Part shown: positions 1 through 13,823 of the stretch, in pieces
Position numbering within the stretch: position 1 is the first letter of the stretch
Layout of the letters: every line of letters begins with the position of its first letter
Origin: Thunnus maccoyii
Lineage: Eukaryota; Chordata; Actinopteri; Scombriformes; Scombridae
NCBI RefSeq assembly: GCF_910596095.1
Contig: NC_056550.1
Location: 11,220,501 to 11,284,500 of the forward strand
Direction: 5' to 3'
Length of the DNA: 64,000 nucleotides
Notes under the pieces: model-generated
The model's database searches: none
What the model was told of the DNA's origin: nothing
What the model saw: the letters and a program-made list of their open reading frames with translations, nothing else
Made by a program: the position numbers and the translations under genes

Positions 1-970
1 AAAGATTATTATATTTTAACAAAAAATATAATAAAATAAAAATATATATGGCATCCTGACATTAATGTAAAAATGAAAAAATAGTAGCAGAAATGAAAAA
101 AACATAATGCTGTATTTTGTATGTGAACATATTTTTTCTAAAGGAAATAATAACAGTAGGTGGAGAAAAGGCTATGTAAGTCATACATATTTTGTTATTT
201 TAACTGTTTCGAAGAAAAAGCTCATACCAGAGTTTGGGACTGCCTCGTCCTCTGTGCCAAGTCTTCAATTAAAGTCCCCCCTCATTCAAAAATGAATGCT
301 GTGTTAGCTTCACTGTGCAGAATGATGCATGTGCAGAGTTTGACACTAGAAAGATGTTTTCACATTCATCTGCTGAAGGGGGAAAACCTCTCCCTGCTCA
401 CCTTAAATCTGAATTTAAGGCGTGTACATACAAGGCAAGTATGATTTTGTGAAATCACAAATCATTTGGGAGTCAATCATAGTTCAGTATGCAACTTATA
501 TTGATCCTTTTAACTTATGTAAACTGTCTTTGAATACCCTGAAAAGCACTCTATGAATAAAATGTGTTATTCTTCTTCTTCTTCTTATTATTATTATTAT
601 TATTATTATATAAGTGTGATATGGAAACTTGAAACCTCCAGCACACACACGCACACTGCGAATGGACTTTATAGTGAAGGAAGGAGGAGACATCCTCTGT
701 TTGTGTGTCCAGTTAAACTTTTTTTTTTAATTATTATAAAATTAACTAATTTATTTAAAAAATGTCACTGATTCTCGACTTGTCAATGAGGGATGAGCAG
801 ATGTAATCTTAATTATGTTTAAAAAGGTAATCAAACTATAATAAATTATTATAACAAAATTATTACTTTTATGATCATTATTATTTGTAAATGTCTTAAA
901 ACATGCCTGAAGGGAATCTTTAAGCTACTTTAGTTGACTTTGTTTGCACTGTTGTGTAAGTTTGTCTATG

Positions 971-1022
<52 letters not shown>

Positions 1023-1030
1023 GTTACGTA
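1..1030. other. AT-rich flank with simple repeats
   Basis: I see no gene here. The stretch is AT-rich and holds a short (TTC)n/(TTA)n tract at about 571-609 and a longer (TTA)n tract at about 971-1021. Short open frames in it are low-complexity or lack any family resemblance. Confidence 0.6.
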
Positions 1031-1039
1031 TTATGATTT

Positions 1040-1250
1040 TGAGAGCCCTTTCACTTCCGTGTCTTTTATAGGTTCCTTGATCTTTTCCCGGAAATGATTG
1101 GTTGGCATTGGCAACGTTTTAGCCTGGTCTAGCGGCGTACACAGTCCTGAATAAAGAAATCGAAAGGCAAGATTAAAGAACAAAGGTTTGTAGAATAGAT
1201 TAAAGCTGTGTTCTTTACGGGTCATCTTTTAAAAAATGTACAACTGTGCT
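1040..1250 (+). promoter_or_regulatory. Probable mcrip1 promoter / first exon region
   Basis: A stretch upstream of mcrip1 carries an ETS-like CTTCCG, a CCGGAAAT and an ATTGG (inverted CCAAT) close together, in otherwise AT-rich DNA. It is the best candidate for the transcription start of mcrip1, whose coding part starts near 1956. No TATA box is obvious. The assignment rests on position and motif clustering only. Confidence 0.35.
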
Positions 1251-1955
1251 AAGCGTGTTTCTAATATATATTTGGCACCAGTAACGCTGGTAACATATTA
1301 GCTGTTTTAAGCTAACGTTACGACAAGACAATGTAAATCACCAGCTAGCGAGAAGGCTAAAGTTAGCTGAAATGATTGTGTCAGCAAATCTATAGTTAGC
1401 GTTAGCTGTCCCTCAGGACATAGCTATAGTCGAATCACAAAATTGAGAAACCACTTTAGAGACAAACATACTGTTGTCTTGTCGAGGAGGATTTCTCCAG
1501 TGGTGAATGTACCGAGGTTTGTCTCCGTAACTTAGCCTGCTGCTAACACTACTGAAGCAATGTCAGTCAAAACGTAAACAAAAGTCCCCCAGATCAGCTA
1601 ACGTTAAGATTTGTTCATTTTTTCAGACGCACGGCGTATCATTGCTATAGAGGAAGTAGCTGACACTAGCAACTATGAGTGAACACCACTCGTATTGTTA
1701 CTAACGTTAGTTAACTTATTGTAACTCTTTAAGATGATGCAGTTTATTGTAAGTTAAGTGACTAGCAAGTAATGGACTAATCAGCAGTGTCACTAGGTTA
1801 CGTAAGTGTAAATGTTTACTTCCTAGATCATGTTGGCATACTAAAGTTGTCATTGTTGTCCATTGTTAGAATTCAGCCGAGGACTTCTGAGCCTTTGTAT
1901 TCTTCAAATCCACTCACCATAGAGGAGCAAGGAGCGAGTACAGACTGCAAACAGA

Positions 1956-2338
1956 ATGACCAGGTCTGACAAGAGTTATGGCACTTCAGTGTTAAATGCA
2001 CAAGTACAAATGGTCCAGTGTTAATAGTGACCATTAAAGTTTCATTACATGTAATTTTGAGTGTGTAGTGCTTTGGGCACATATATTATGTCAACTTTAG
2101 CTTACAGTAAACAGTGATTAAAATACTTCAGTGAAATGAAATCTCTATTCATGCTGCTAATTTTGCTGTTTTCATGTTTGTGAAGCTCATCTGCTCCCAG
2201 GATGGTGAATAGTTACAAGCGGACTTCAAGCCCCCGATCCCCTACTAACAGTGGGGAGCTCTTCACCCCGGCACATGAGGAAAATGTGCGCTTTATCAAT
2301 GATAGTAAGTAGTAACCCCCCCCCCCCCCCCATCATTC

Positions 2339-2369
<31 letters not shown>

Positions 2370-5013
2370 TCTGTCAGAATAACATAAGCCTGTTATTTTA
2401 CTAATAATCAGAACAGTAGACCTCTCAGAACTAAAAAATGTCTTCTAACCACCTCAATCAAAATAAACTGCACAATTCACAAAGAAATTGAACTTGCTCA
2501 GTTAGGGCGAGTACACTTTCTTTTATCAGTTTTGGTCACAGCTGTTTTCCTGATGGCTTATGACATAACAAACACTGCAGCAGGAAACTAAACTTTGTCC
2601 CATTTGTGTACATGCTTACCCCCTAAAGTTAAGTGGGTGATAGGTCCATTGCGGTTGACTCACCTGTTCCATAACTGCAGGAGTAATATGTTCTGATGAA
2701 ACAGTTCATCAAGTTCAGCAGTAAACCAAGCACAGTGCAAAGAGCTTAATGTTGGACTTTTAAAAACAATCTGACTGAGGCGTGGTTCTGGATTCTTAAT
2801 ATTTATACATGTATATACACACACAGAAACACACACACTACCGGTCAAAAGTTTTAGAATACCCCCTTTTTTCCAGTTTTTATTGAAATTTAAGCAGTTC
2901 AAGTCCAGTGAGTAACCTTAAATGATACAAAGGTAAGCGGTAAACTGCCAGAGGTGAAAAAAAGTTTAGATTACCAAAAACTGAAAAATAATGTAAATTT
3001 CAGAGTTATAACTCAGGTTAACAAAAACCAGATCAAAACTGCTTTTTTTCAGCAATGGACCTAAATGAAGTCTTGAAAGTTGATGCAAATAATTCCCACA
3101 GATGTCCCAACTTTTGTTGATTACTCACAAACCCTCAGTCTGTATAAAAGCTTGGAGGAGGAAGCGTGATGGTCTGGGACTCGTTTGCTGGATCCAGAGT
3201 GACCTGGACCGAAAGGGCTTTCATAGCATTTTACTGAGCCACACAGTATCCTCTGGTCTACACCTAGTTGCTCAGAGGTTCATCCTACAGCAAGATAATG
3301 ATCCAAAACATACCTCCATGCTGTCAGTAGGCTTCAAATCGTGGAATGGCCAGTACTGTCTCCTGAGCTAAACCCCATTGAGCTGGTTTGGAATGAACTG
3401 GACTGAAGGGTGAAAGCAAAACAACCTGTCAGTGCAACACATTTGTAGGTACTTCTAACAGAAGAACTTTCTGAACAATATTTGATTTCCATTGTAGAAA
3501 GAATGCCACAAGTGTGTTACATCTGCAAAGGTGGCTACTTTGATGAGTCAAAAATTTAGATTAAATTTGTTAAACGAAGAAATTCCATGATATATTTTTT
3601 CACATCTCTACTTGTTTATATGTTTTATGCTTTAATTTCAGGGTACATTCAGATATTAAGTTATGTACTGTAAATTTCAATAAAAACTGTAAAAATCGAG
3701 TTGTCCTAAAACTTTTGACCGGTAGTGTGTGTGTGTGTACATATATATATTCTTAATATTGTGCAGAGCAGAACTTTTCACTATGATCACTTTGTGTGCG
3801 GCGTGTAAACATGACACCTAATCATTGTATTGCTCTCTCACATGTAAACATTTGTGGAAATTGCCATTCTGATTGATTTCATTCAGAAAGAATACAATGA
3901 CTTGTGTAACTGAAGCTCATATTGCTTACATTTAAAGGTACAGAGGTAACGTTTCCCAAAACTCATCGTCTCATCATGTATTTAAGATAGATGCCATGAA
4001 CTAAACAGACTAATTTTTTTGTCGTTTGTGCCATTGTCAACAGTATGCCATGAAATTAGATAACATGAATGTGTACGCCTGTTACACTTATTCATATAGT
4101 GAGTTATACTCATCATAACATTGTAACATAATGGACTCATACCTTAAATAGTTTAGACGGTTAATAGAGCGAGAAAACACAGTATGTGCTCACATGAGGG
4201 CACAATTTTGCACACAACAACGGCATCACAGCATTGTGGCTCATCAGTCAGTTTCTGTCCCCACAATGCAAGAGGCCATATAAAGAGTCTTAACACTACT
4301 GCTTGATGAGTCTATTTTCACTTTTTGCAAAGCTGAGGGAACCCTACCTTTTTTATCATATGGATTTTAAGTCCAGTGCAGTACTACTGACCACAAGCCA
4401 CACTTCAGATTGTTTTTGAATGATCACTTCAACCATCATTATTAAAAGGATCAGTAATGCTATCTGAAACAGACAACTTAAGTCGCCCACTCTGGCTACA
4501 TGTTTATAGGTACTATACTGGCATTGAAGCACGTACCTACTTTAAAAAGTGCTAAATAACAAGTTTGCAAGCTGCCAGATATTTCCAGCACACTGCCTCA
4601 GATGCAGTGATATACTTCATTGTTTGCTTCAGTCTGTCTTGTTATGTTGTTACTAACATGTATCCAAGGTAGGATAAGATGTCCTACATGTAACAAAAAG
4701 CATTGTTTTCTCTATTGTTTCACAGCCTGGCAGTGTGTGCTCAGAGACATCAGATCAACACAAAACAGTGAACGTAATGAACGTGGACCACAGGAATATG
4801 TGGAGAAGAACCCAAATCCTAACCTACATTGTAAGTTACAGTGTAACTGAAATGAATTGTGTTTTTCTGTCTGACATGTCAACAAAGGATTAATACTCAT
4901 CCTGCACCAGCCAAATAACAACTTTATTTTTTCTGTCTGTTCCTGCAGCTTTCACACCAGTGGACCTGAGTGACCTCAAGAAACGCAACACACAGGACTC
5001 CAAGAAGTCCTAG
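1956..5013 (+). CDS. mcrip1: MAPK-regulated corepressor-interacting protein 1 (MCRIP1/FAM195B)
   Basis: Coding exons read as 1956-1963 (ATG ACC AG, donor GT at 1964), 2201-2304, 4726-4830 and 4949-5013, giving 93 residues against 97 in human MCRIP1. Recognisable blocks are KRTSSPRSP near the N-terminus (proline-directed sites where ERK is known to act), FTPAHEENVRFI, EYVEKNPNPNLH and the C-terminal PVDLSDLKKRNTQDSKKS. PVDLS is a PxDLS-type motif, the class through which MCRIP1 binds the corepressor CtBP. Phosphorylation releases CtBP and derepresses genes such as E-cadherin. The tiny first coding exon is the least certain part; an in-frame ATG at 2202 would give a protein two or three residues shorter. 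Intron 2 contains a Tc1-like element. A polyadenylation signal AATAAA lies at 5694-5699, so the 3' UTR is about 700 bases. Confidence 0.9.
2836..3727 (+). mobile_element. Tc1/mariner-like transposon, degraded
   Basis: Both ends carry the inverted repeat CCGGTCAAAAGTTTTAG (5' from about 2841, complement ending near 3722), flanked by TA and then by (CA)n/(TG)n. Total length is about 890 bases, short for a full Tc1 element (about 1.3-1.6 kb), so there is an internal deletion. The internal frame at 3102-3371 includes QQDNDPKHTS, the signature around the second catalytic Asp of Tc1 transposases, followed by frame loss. It cannot encode an active transposase. It sits in intron 2 of mcrip1 in the sense orientation. 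Confidence 0.88.
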
Positions 5014-5693
5014 TCTTTCTCATGATGGTCCAGTCGCTTTTTTCCACCCATTATCCTTGAGAACTTTTCCTCCATCAGCCCTCTGTCAGCCAGAAAGTCA
5101 GCCCTGTTGGCCAGTCTTGCACAGAATCTCCATTCTAAACTCTGGACCATAGCAACCCCCGTCTCTTTCTTTACACTCTACAACTGACTAAGAAGAAAAT
5201 AGCTGGGATTTCGGGGAGCAGAAATTCTCCTCTCTCTTGGTTCATGATTTTTCAAGCCACAAAATCTTTTTATGTACATTCTTTATGTGGACGGGACTGA
5301 TGCAAACTTTCATCAAAATTTGCTGACATCTGATGCTGAGGTACAAACTGTTGACACTCTCCACAGGACACAAAAGACTGCAGTCTTAAATATAAACCCG
5401 GTTTCTTTTCAACTACTACTACTACTTATAAGACCTTGGAGGAAAATGCGAAAGGGCTGACTTCTATTTTTTTTAGTTTGTTTTGGAAGATAGTTTGATA
5501 GATAAATTGTAGACGTAATGAAATGGTCACATTGGATAAACACTTTATGGGCAAGTTTTGGAAGCCAAATGCAATGTAGAAGGCCAACATTTTTATTATA
5601 AATTTTCTTGCCCTAAAATGGACTTTACTAAGTAGAGACCTCCCCGAGTATGCTGCCCTTGGTTAACCCCCCTCCCCTTGAAACAAAATGTTG

Positions 5694-5699
5694 AATAAA
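5694..5699 (+). terminator. mcrip1 polyadenylation signal
   Basis: AATAAA about 680 bases after the mcrip1 stop codon, the first canonical signal downstream on this strand. Confidence 0.65.
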
Positions 5700-6018
5700 A
5701 GACTTTTACAGTACACCTGCTTGCATTGATCCTACATAGATATTTACCAGGTTGGATGTCACTTTGGGTGCATCACATGAGACATTAATGAATGCAACTA
5801 CATGAATTTTACCATTACAAACAGATTTTTCTGCACAGTGAAATAAAACAAAGATACCCTTTGTACTAAAAGGAATGGGCATGGCAAGAGGAAACTAACT
5901 GAAACTTACCATAAACTAACCCTGAATCTTACACTGGCAGACATTTTATAAAGCCAAATAACTATGAGAAGCTGTTAAAACAATTATGCTATGTCCTGGT
6001 TACACTGATTTATGGAGT

Positions 6019-6359
6019 CCAACTAACAGTCATTATCAATTATTTTCTCAATTGATTAATCGTTTGACCTATAAAATATCAGAAAATGTTAAAAAAAAAA
6101 ATGCTAATCACACTTTCCCAAAGCCCAAGTTGACATACTCAAATGGCTTGTTTTGTCCAGCTAATAGTCCAAAACCAAGATATCTTAGGCTAAGAAAAAC
6201 AGCAAATATTCACATTTAAGAGGCTGGTTCCAGTGAATTTTTGGCATTTGTATATTAAAAATTACTTCAATGATTAATCACCTTATCAAAATACTGTTAA
6301 TGTGGATGAATTTTCTGTCATTGACACATTGTTTAATCAACTGATCGTTTCAGCCCCAA
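6019..6359 (+). mobile_element. hAT-type MITE, copy 1
   Basis: Contains the family core: TTTTCTCAATTGATTAATCG, then CTATAAAATATCAGAAAATG, and ends in a GATCGTTTCAGCCCC terminus. The same core occurs at about 12.2, 18.9, 32.5 and 44.3 kb. The copy at 32.5 kb has clear 8-base target duplications, which points to a non-autonomous hAT element. This copy has diverged ends. Confidence 0.65.
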
Positions 6360-6387
6360 CAGATTTGAATCTATGAAGCAAAACTAA

Positions 6388-7041
6388 AAGGACAGGTTCA
6401 CAATTTTTTAAGTCTGACTCAAAACAAGAGTCAGGTGCCCATATGAACACTGAGAGATGTTTTCCTCACTGTAATCATTCCTCCTTCATACTGGCTACTA
6501 AAAGATTCCCTTCAAATGCACTTTCAGTGTAAGTGATGAGCGCCAAAACCCACGTTTTGTGCAAAAATGCATTTAAAAGTTTATCTGAGGCTTATATGAG
6601 GCTTCAGCAGTCTGAGTCAGTCGTATCAAGTGGATATTTGCCACATTTACATTACATTTATGTCTTTTTAGCATCGAATTCCCTCTTTGCATTTCCTTGG
6701 ATAGTGTTTCCCCGTTGAGCTGCGGTGGAAGTATAGTTACAAAAAAAGTGACTGGCACTAAAAAGACTAACGTTGAAAGATATTTACTTGATTTGACTAG
6801 TTTGGACGGCTGAAGCTTCATATTAGCTTCAGATAAACTTTCAAATACATTTTTACACAGAAGGAGGCGTGTGGATTTTGGCCCACATTACATTGTAAGT
6901 GCATTATGAAGGGATCTTCTAATGGCCAGTATGAACAGGAGGTATGATTACAGCAAGAAAAACCTGTTTCAATGTTCATTTCGGCACCTGACTGTTGTTT
7001 TAAGACGGACTTGGAAAAATTGCAAACCCGTCCTTTAAACT
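6388..7041. mobile_element. Long inverted-repeat (foldback) element
   Basis: The left arm starts AAAGGACAGGTTCACAATTT. The right arm read on the minus strand starts AAAGGACGGGTTTGCAATTT. The two arms stay alignable for roughly 230-250 bases each, sharing blocks such as CTGTAATCAT.CCTCC, CATACTGGC and AAAGTTTATCTGA. About 150 bases separate them. No coding capacity is visible. The architecture is that of a foldback DNA transposon or MITE. Its right end lies about 200-300 bases upstream of the alyref promoter. Confidence 0.78.
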
Positions 7042-7140
7042 ATAAACATGAGTTATTTAGTAACATGATTCAATCGTGTATGTTGATTAGTGTTTATGAT
7101 ATATTTTACTGTGTAGTACTAGTATTATCATAGAAAGAGG

Positions 7141-7361
7141 AATGTGTTTTAGTTTATGACTATACGTATTACGCGTTGACGTCACGCTTACGTACAGTAC
7201 GTACTAACGAAGCAGTTTGTCTATATCCTGCGAACGCAAGCTCATTGTTTTCTCGTCGGTGCAGAGAGCGTCGAGCTGTGAGAGGGCAGGGAGAGGGACC
7301 AAGCGTTTCTAGGCTTAATTTTTATATTTCTTTAACAGTTTAGCAGTATTGGGGCAGCATA
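7141..7361 (+). promoter_or_regulatory. alyref promoter and 5' UTR with CRE
   Basis: A perfect palindromic CRE (TGACGTCA) lies at 7177-7184 in a CpG-bearing stretch that ends in the alyref start codon at 7362. CpG density rises sharply relative to the AT-rich DNA to the left. CREB/ATF control of alyref is an inference from the motif. Confidence 0.55.
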
Positions 7362-10023
<2,662 letters not shown>

Positions 10024-10286
10024 GAAATGAAGCTGTTCCTCCTGGTTGTCGTCCCTCCCTGTCTGCACAAAAGGGTGGTTGTTACAAATGTGCAGAATAT
10101 TTTACACTTGGTTGTCTTCTGATGTGATTGAAATTATTGTTCCCACCTCTTCTTTTAAATGCGCTGAAGTGTTTTTTACCAGTATTTTTTTTTCCTTTTT
10201 TCTGACGAAAATGGTTTTGACTGTAGGTAAATAAGAACTGGGTTTTTCCCAGTTCATTCCTCCACCTTGTAGTTAATGGAACTTGT

Positions 10287-10292
10287 AATAAA
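10287..10292 (+). terminator. alyref polyadenylation signal
   Basis: AATAAA about 265 bases after the stop codon, followed by a T/G-rich stretch. Confidence 0.75.
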
Positions 10293-10329
10293 AACCTGCA
10301 GTGTATATTAACCAAATACTGTCTCTTGC

Positions 10330-11680
10330 TCCTTCTGTGTCCATATATCCATTAAGTTCTAATATTTCTTGATTTAATGAAAGTCCTAAGTATTTTGGTG
10401 CTCAATCTACATGAAGTGATTTTCCATGTTTTGTCTTTTTATACTAAACAGTATCCAATCTGCAGACACCCACTATGTTGTCTGTTATTTGGAATAAATT
10501 GATTCCCATTAGTGGCAAAATAATATCTAGCCTTTGATTAGATCTTAAGCATCCAAGTGAGTGATATATTTGCCTGATGGTTTTAGTGTCATCATGCTGA
10601 AACCACAATGACCAAAAAGAACAGATAGAAATGTTTTATCTAAACCAGACAGAATGGAAAAACTATTGACCCAGTTACAAAACATTCTGTAACATCTAGA
10701 TCAATCATTGAGTGGCCAGGCATAAGTAGCTCTAACCTGCTAAAACTTTTGCATTTATAGTCTGAAGGGTCAACATGAGTAATCACCTACTTGAGAACAA
10801 ACTGCTAGAGTTGCTAAATGACTTCTATGTGTTGAGTTGTGTATCAGTCCACAGTATTGAGCTGACAATGACTTGACAGTAGAGAAAAATATTCCCAGAG
10901 CTGAGTAGCCCGAACAGTCTCATGGTCATAATTGAACGCAGACGTGGTTTTACCCACAATGAAATAAAAGTACATGCACTACCACAGCTCTGCCGCTAGA
11001 TGTCGTCCCGCGCTGTGTCGTTTATTTAGGGTCAACAGCCTCAAGTTCAGTTTTTGAAATGTACTTGTTCTAGTGTGTTTGCCACGCCTATAACGTAGTG
11101 AATCATTCTTTATGTTCACAACCTTCGTGAATTATGAACTTCTGTAGTCACTCATAGTCAACAGGAGGATATCAGCTCTGTGAATGGGCTAAAACTGAGA
11201 TTGGTGTGAAGTGAAGAAAGTGTAAAATGTCTGCACCTCCTTAAGTAGCCATTTGTCAAAGTCGAGTGTTATGCCAAAGATAGTCTGCCTGCAGAGCTCC
11301 ACTGTGGGGACGCTTCCGGTGCAGGCTCCTCTCTCACGTCAGCTCCACTGTCAGGACAGGAAATGCCACCAAAATAGGACAACACAGAAGAAGATACCTC
11401 CGCTGTCAGGAAAAAAAAACAAAGAATTATCTGCTGTCACAGCAAATACATGTTGCTGTTTAACATGATTCTGTCAATGATATATATTAATCCTACCCAC
11501 AGAGGAGACCTGCAGGCAGACCCCTCTCGCTAAGCCTGCGTGCTCATGCGTGTTTTAGGTTTAGGTTTTAAGGGCTGAAGGTTTAGGTTTTCATGATTGC
11601 AGTGAATACATTTTCTTCTTTTTTTACATTGTCATTTTCAACTGACAATCTAGCCTTGTTTTTTGAGATGATTGTCAGTG
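10330..11680. other. Intergenic DNA between alyref and arhgdia
   Basis: No coding exon can be supported. The stretch is AT-rich with short unremarkable frames. It may contain unrecognised old repeats. Confidence 0.45.
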
Positions 11681-11682
11681 AA

Positions 11683-12172
11683 CAAGTACTCAGATCCTTA
11701 AGTAAAAGCAGTAATAGTAAATATTTATCTAGTATTTTAGTACTCCAGTATTTTTTGCAGTCAGTCAAAAATAGTAAAAAGGTCTACAAGTAGCCTACAT
11801 ATACTGCATTAAAAAATTTACTTAAGTAGAAGTTCAACTGCTTTAGCTATAAAAAGTAAAAGTTATGCAGAATGTCCAGTTTCAGAGTGCTATTATTAAC
11901 CTTTAGTTTTATTGTTCCACCGAGCTGCATTGCAGCATGTTGCAGTGGGCCAATGTGCAGCTAATTTTTAATCATTTAATATATGTTAGGTAGTTTATAG
12001 CAATTAATCATACTTTGTAATAATTGTGTGCTTTGTGTGTAAAATCTTAATCTGCAAAGTTATAAAGTTATACTCCTGCCAGATAAATTAAGTATAAAGT
12101 AACATAAAATGGAAATTAAGTACTTCAATATTGCAGTGAAGTAAATACTTGAATAATTGTACTTCTCAGACC
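11683..12172 (+). repeat. Dispersed AAGTACTCAG...TTGTACTTCTCAGACCA repeat, copy 1
   Basis: Begins AAGTACTCAGATCCTTAAGT and ends with AATTGTACTTCTCAGACCAC. It is rich in AAGTAAAAGT and AGTAC motifs. A related copy lies at 54.15-54.95 kb in the opposite orientation. I recognise it as a very common teleost dispersed repeat, probably a non-autonomous DNA element. No coding capacity. Confidence 0.6.
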
Positions 12173-12200
12173 ACTGATGATTGTCCCCTATGTGTATTTT

Positions 12201-12437
12201 AGAGCTGCAACGATTAGTCGATTAGCTGCAAACTATCAAATTTATTGGCAACTATTTTAATAATGGATTCATTGTTTTGAGTCATTTTTTTTAAACAAAA
12301 AGTCAAAATTTCCTGGATCCAACTTCTCAAATGTGAAAACCATTTCGGACATTTTTTGGACCAAACAACTAATTGGTTAATTGAGAAATTAATCAACAGA
12401 TTAATTGATAATGAAGATAATCGTTAGCTGCCGCCCT
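12201..12437 (+). mobile_element. hAT-type MITE, copy 2
   Basis: Starts AGAGCTGCAACGATTAGTCG and ends GATAATCGTTAGCTGCCGCCC, a near inverted pair. The interior has the family's AATTAATCAACAGATTAATTG. It is shorter than the ~310-base copy at 32.5 kb. Confidence 0.7.
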
Positions 12438-12579
12438 TGTCTATTTGATGACACATTTTGGAAACATTCTGTCATATTTTGGAGCAGAGGGAATTATCAT
12501 GAAGAGTATGTACTGGAACATAAAAACACAAATCTGTCCTTAAGTACCTACTTTTATTTATTTTTTTATTTATTTTGAA

Positions 12580-12756
12580 GGCGGCCCACCGGACGTTGTC
12601 TCCCCTGTTCGCGGGAGTTTTTTTTTTTGCTCAGAAAATCTCGCGTGAGTTTCGCAAGTCGTCCCTCCGGCTGCTCCAATCTAGCACCAACCCTTCACTT
12701 CAGTCCCTCTCACCACCGTTCACAGGAGCCTGTCCCAGCCCAGCAGCAGTATAACG
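12580..12756 (+). promoter_or_regulatory. Probable arhgdia promoter and noncoding first exon
   Basis: A locally GC/CpG-rich stretch (CCACCGGACG, TCGCGGGAG, TCTCGCGTGAG) is followed by a C-rich region ending AGCAGTATAACG with a GTAAGA donor at 12757. The arhgdia start codon sits in a later exon with an acceptor at 21743, so a noncoding first exon here fits the usual ARHGDIA structure. The exon's 5' limit is not defined by the sequence. Confidence 0.5.
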
Positions 12757-13767
12757 GTAAGAGTAGACGAAACATTTGCCTAACTCTTTAAATAAATCGT
12801 TTTATATGGCTAGCACACACTTTCCCGAAGCTGTTGTGGCGTAGTTTTCAAGTTTCTTTGGTACTTCAGAAGGAAATATTAGCTAACTTAGCAACCGCAC
12901 AAGCGTGAATTAAAGATAGGAGAAAATGTGTTAGTGAAGAGCAACTTCCTACAGTGAGGGCTGTGCCTTTTTTAAAATCTAAATTTATCTTATTTTTGCA
13001 GTATTAGTATCTCTAACTTTCTATCTACCAACTTATTGCCAAGTCATTATGAAGTTATCCGGCGGTAGTGAGGAGTAAAGAAGCAATCATTGGTTATTCA
13101 TTTCCGGGAGTTGAGTCTGATCTGAGCTGCCAGCGTTGGGCGTTAGGTAACGAAAATGTCACCAAATGCATTCACTCTTAATACTAAAGTTAATGCATTG
13201 ATTAGAGGGTCTAAAGTTTAATCAGACGAGTATTTTTTTGTCTTCTTTGAAATGGACGCGTCATGTGGTAGCTATAAGAGGAAAGAAATTGTGCCACTTC
13301 CTGGATCTCAACTGTCTTTTTCAATTTGAATTGGCCTGGAGGGCTCACACCTTGAGTCAGCCTCCATTTTGGGCTTTTGAAGGCTCTCCTCTTGTCAAGT
13401 ATGCACAGCTCACATCTGCTGAAATCAAATGTGCTTCCAGTAACATAATCAAATTTATGTTATTCTGTGTTGATAGTTGAGCTGTGTGCTTGGCTGTTAA
13501 GTGATTTCTCAAATAGATCACCCAAACCTTTCCTTCCTGTTTCTGTGATAAATGGCCTGGAAGAGTCTATTTTTGTTTTTCTTCCTCTATTCTTCATAGA
13601 GACCTTTCCCGTAAATAAGTTGTTTTTTTTTTGTCATGGCCTTTTTATTTGCTTCCCCTTAGAATTTGCAGCCTTGCAACGGTGGGCCGGATGTCTCGTT
13701 TTGCAGTTTCTGTGGTTTGAGCTGGTTGAGCTTGAGTAGGCCTCAAGGAGGTGGAATTAATTAAATG

Positions 13768-13823
13768 ATCAGCGTAAAACATTTTCACTGTAGGTATCAG
13801 CGTAAAACATTTTCACTGTAGGT
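13768..13823 (+). repeat. 28-base perfect tandem duplication
   Basis: The 28-base unit ATCAGCGTAAAACATTTTCA... occupies 13768-13795 and is repeated exactly at 13796-13823. It lies in arhgdia intron 1 and is noncoding. Confidence 0.85.
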
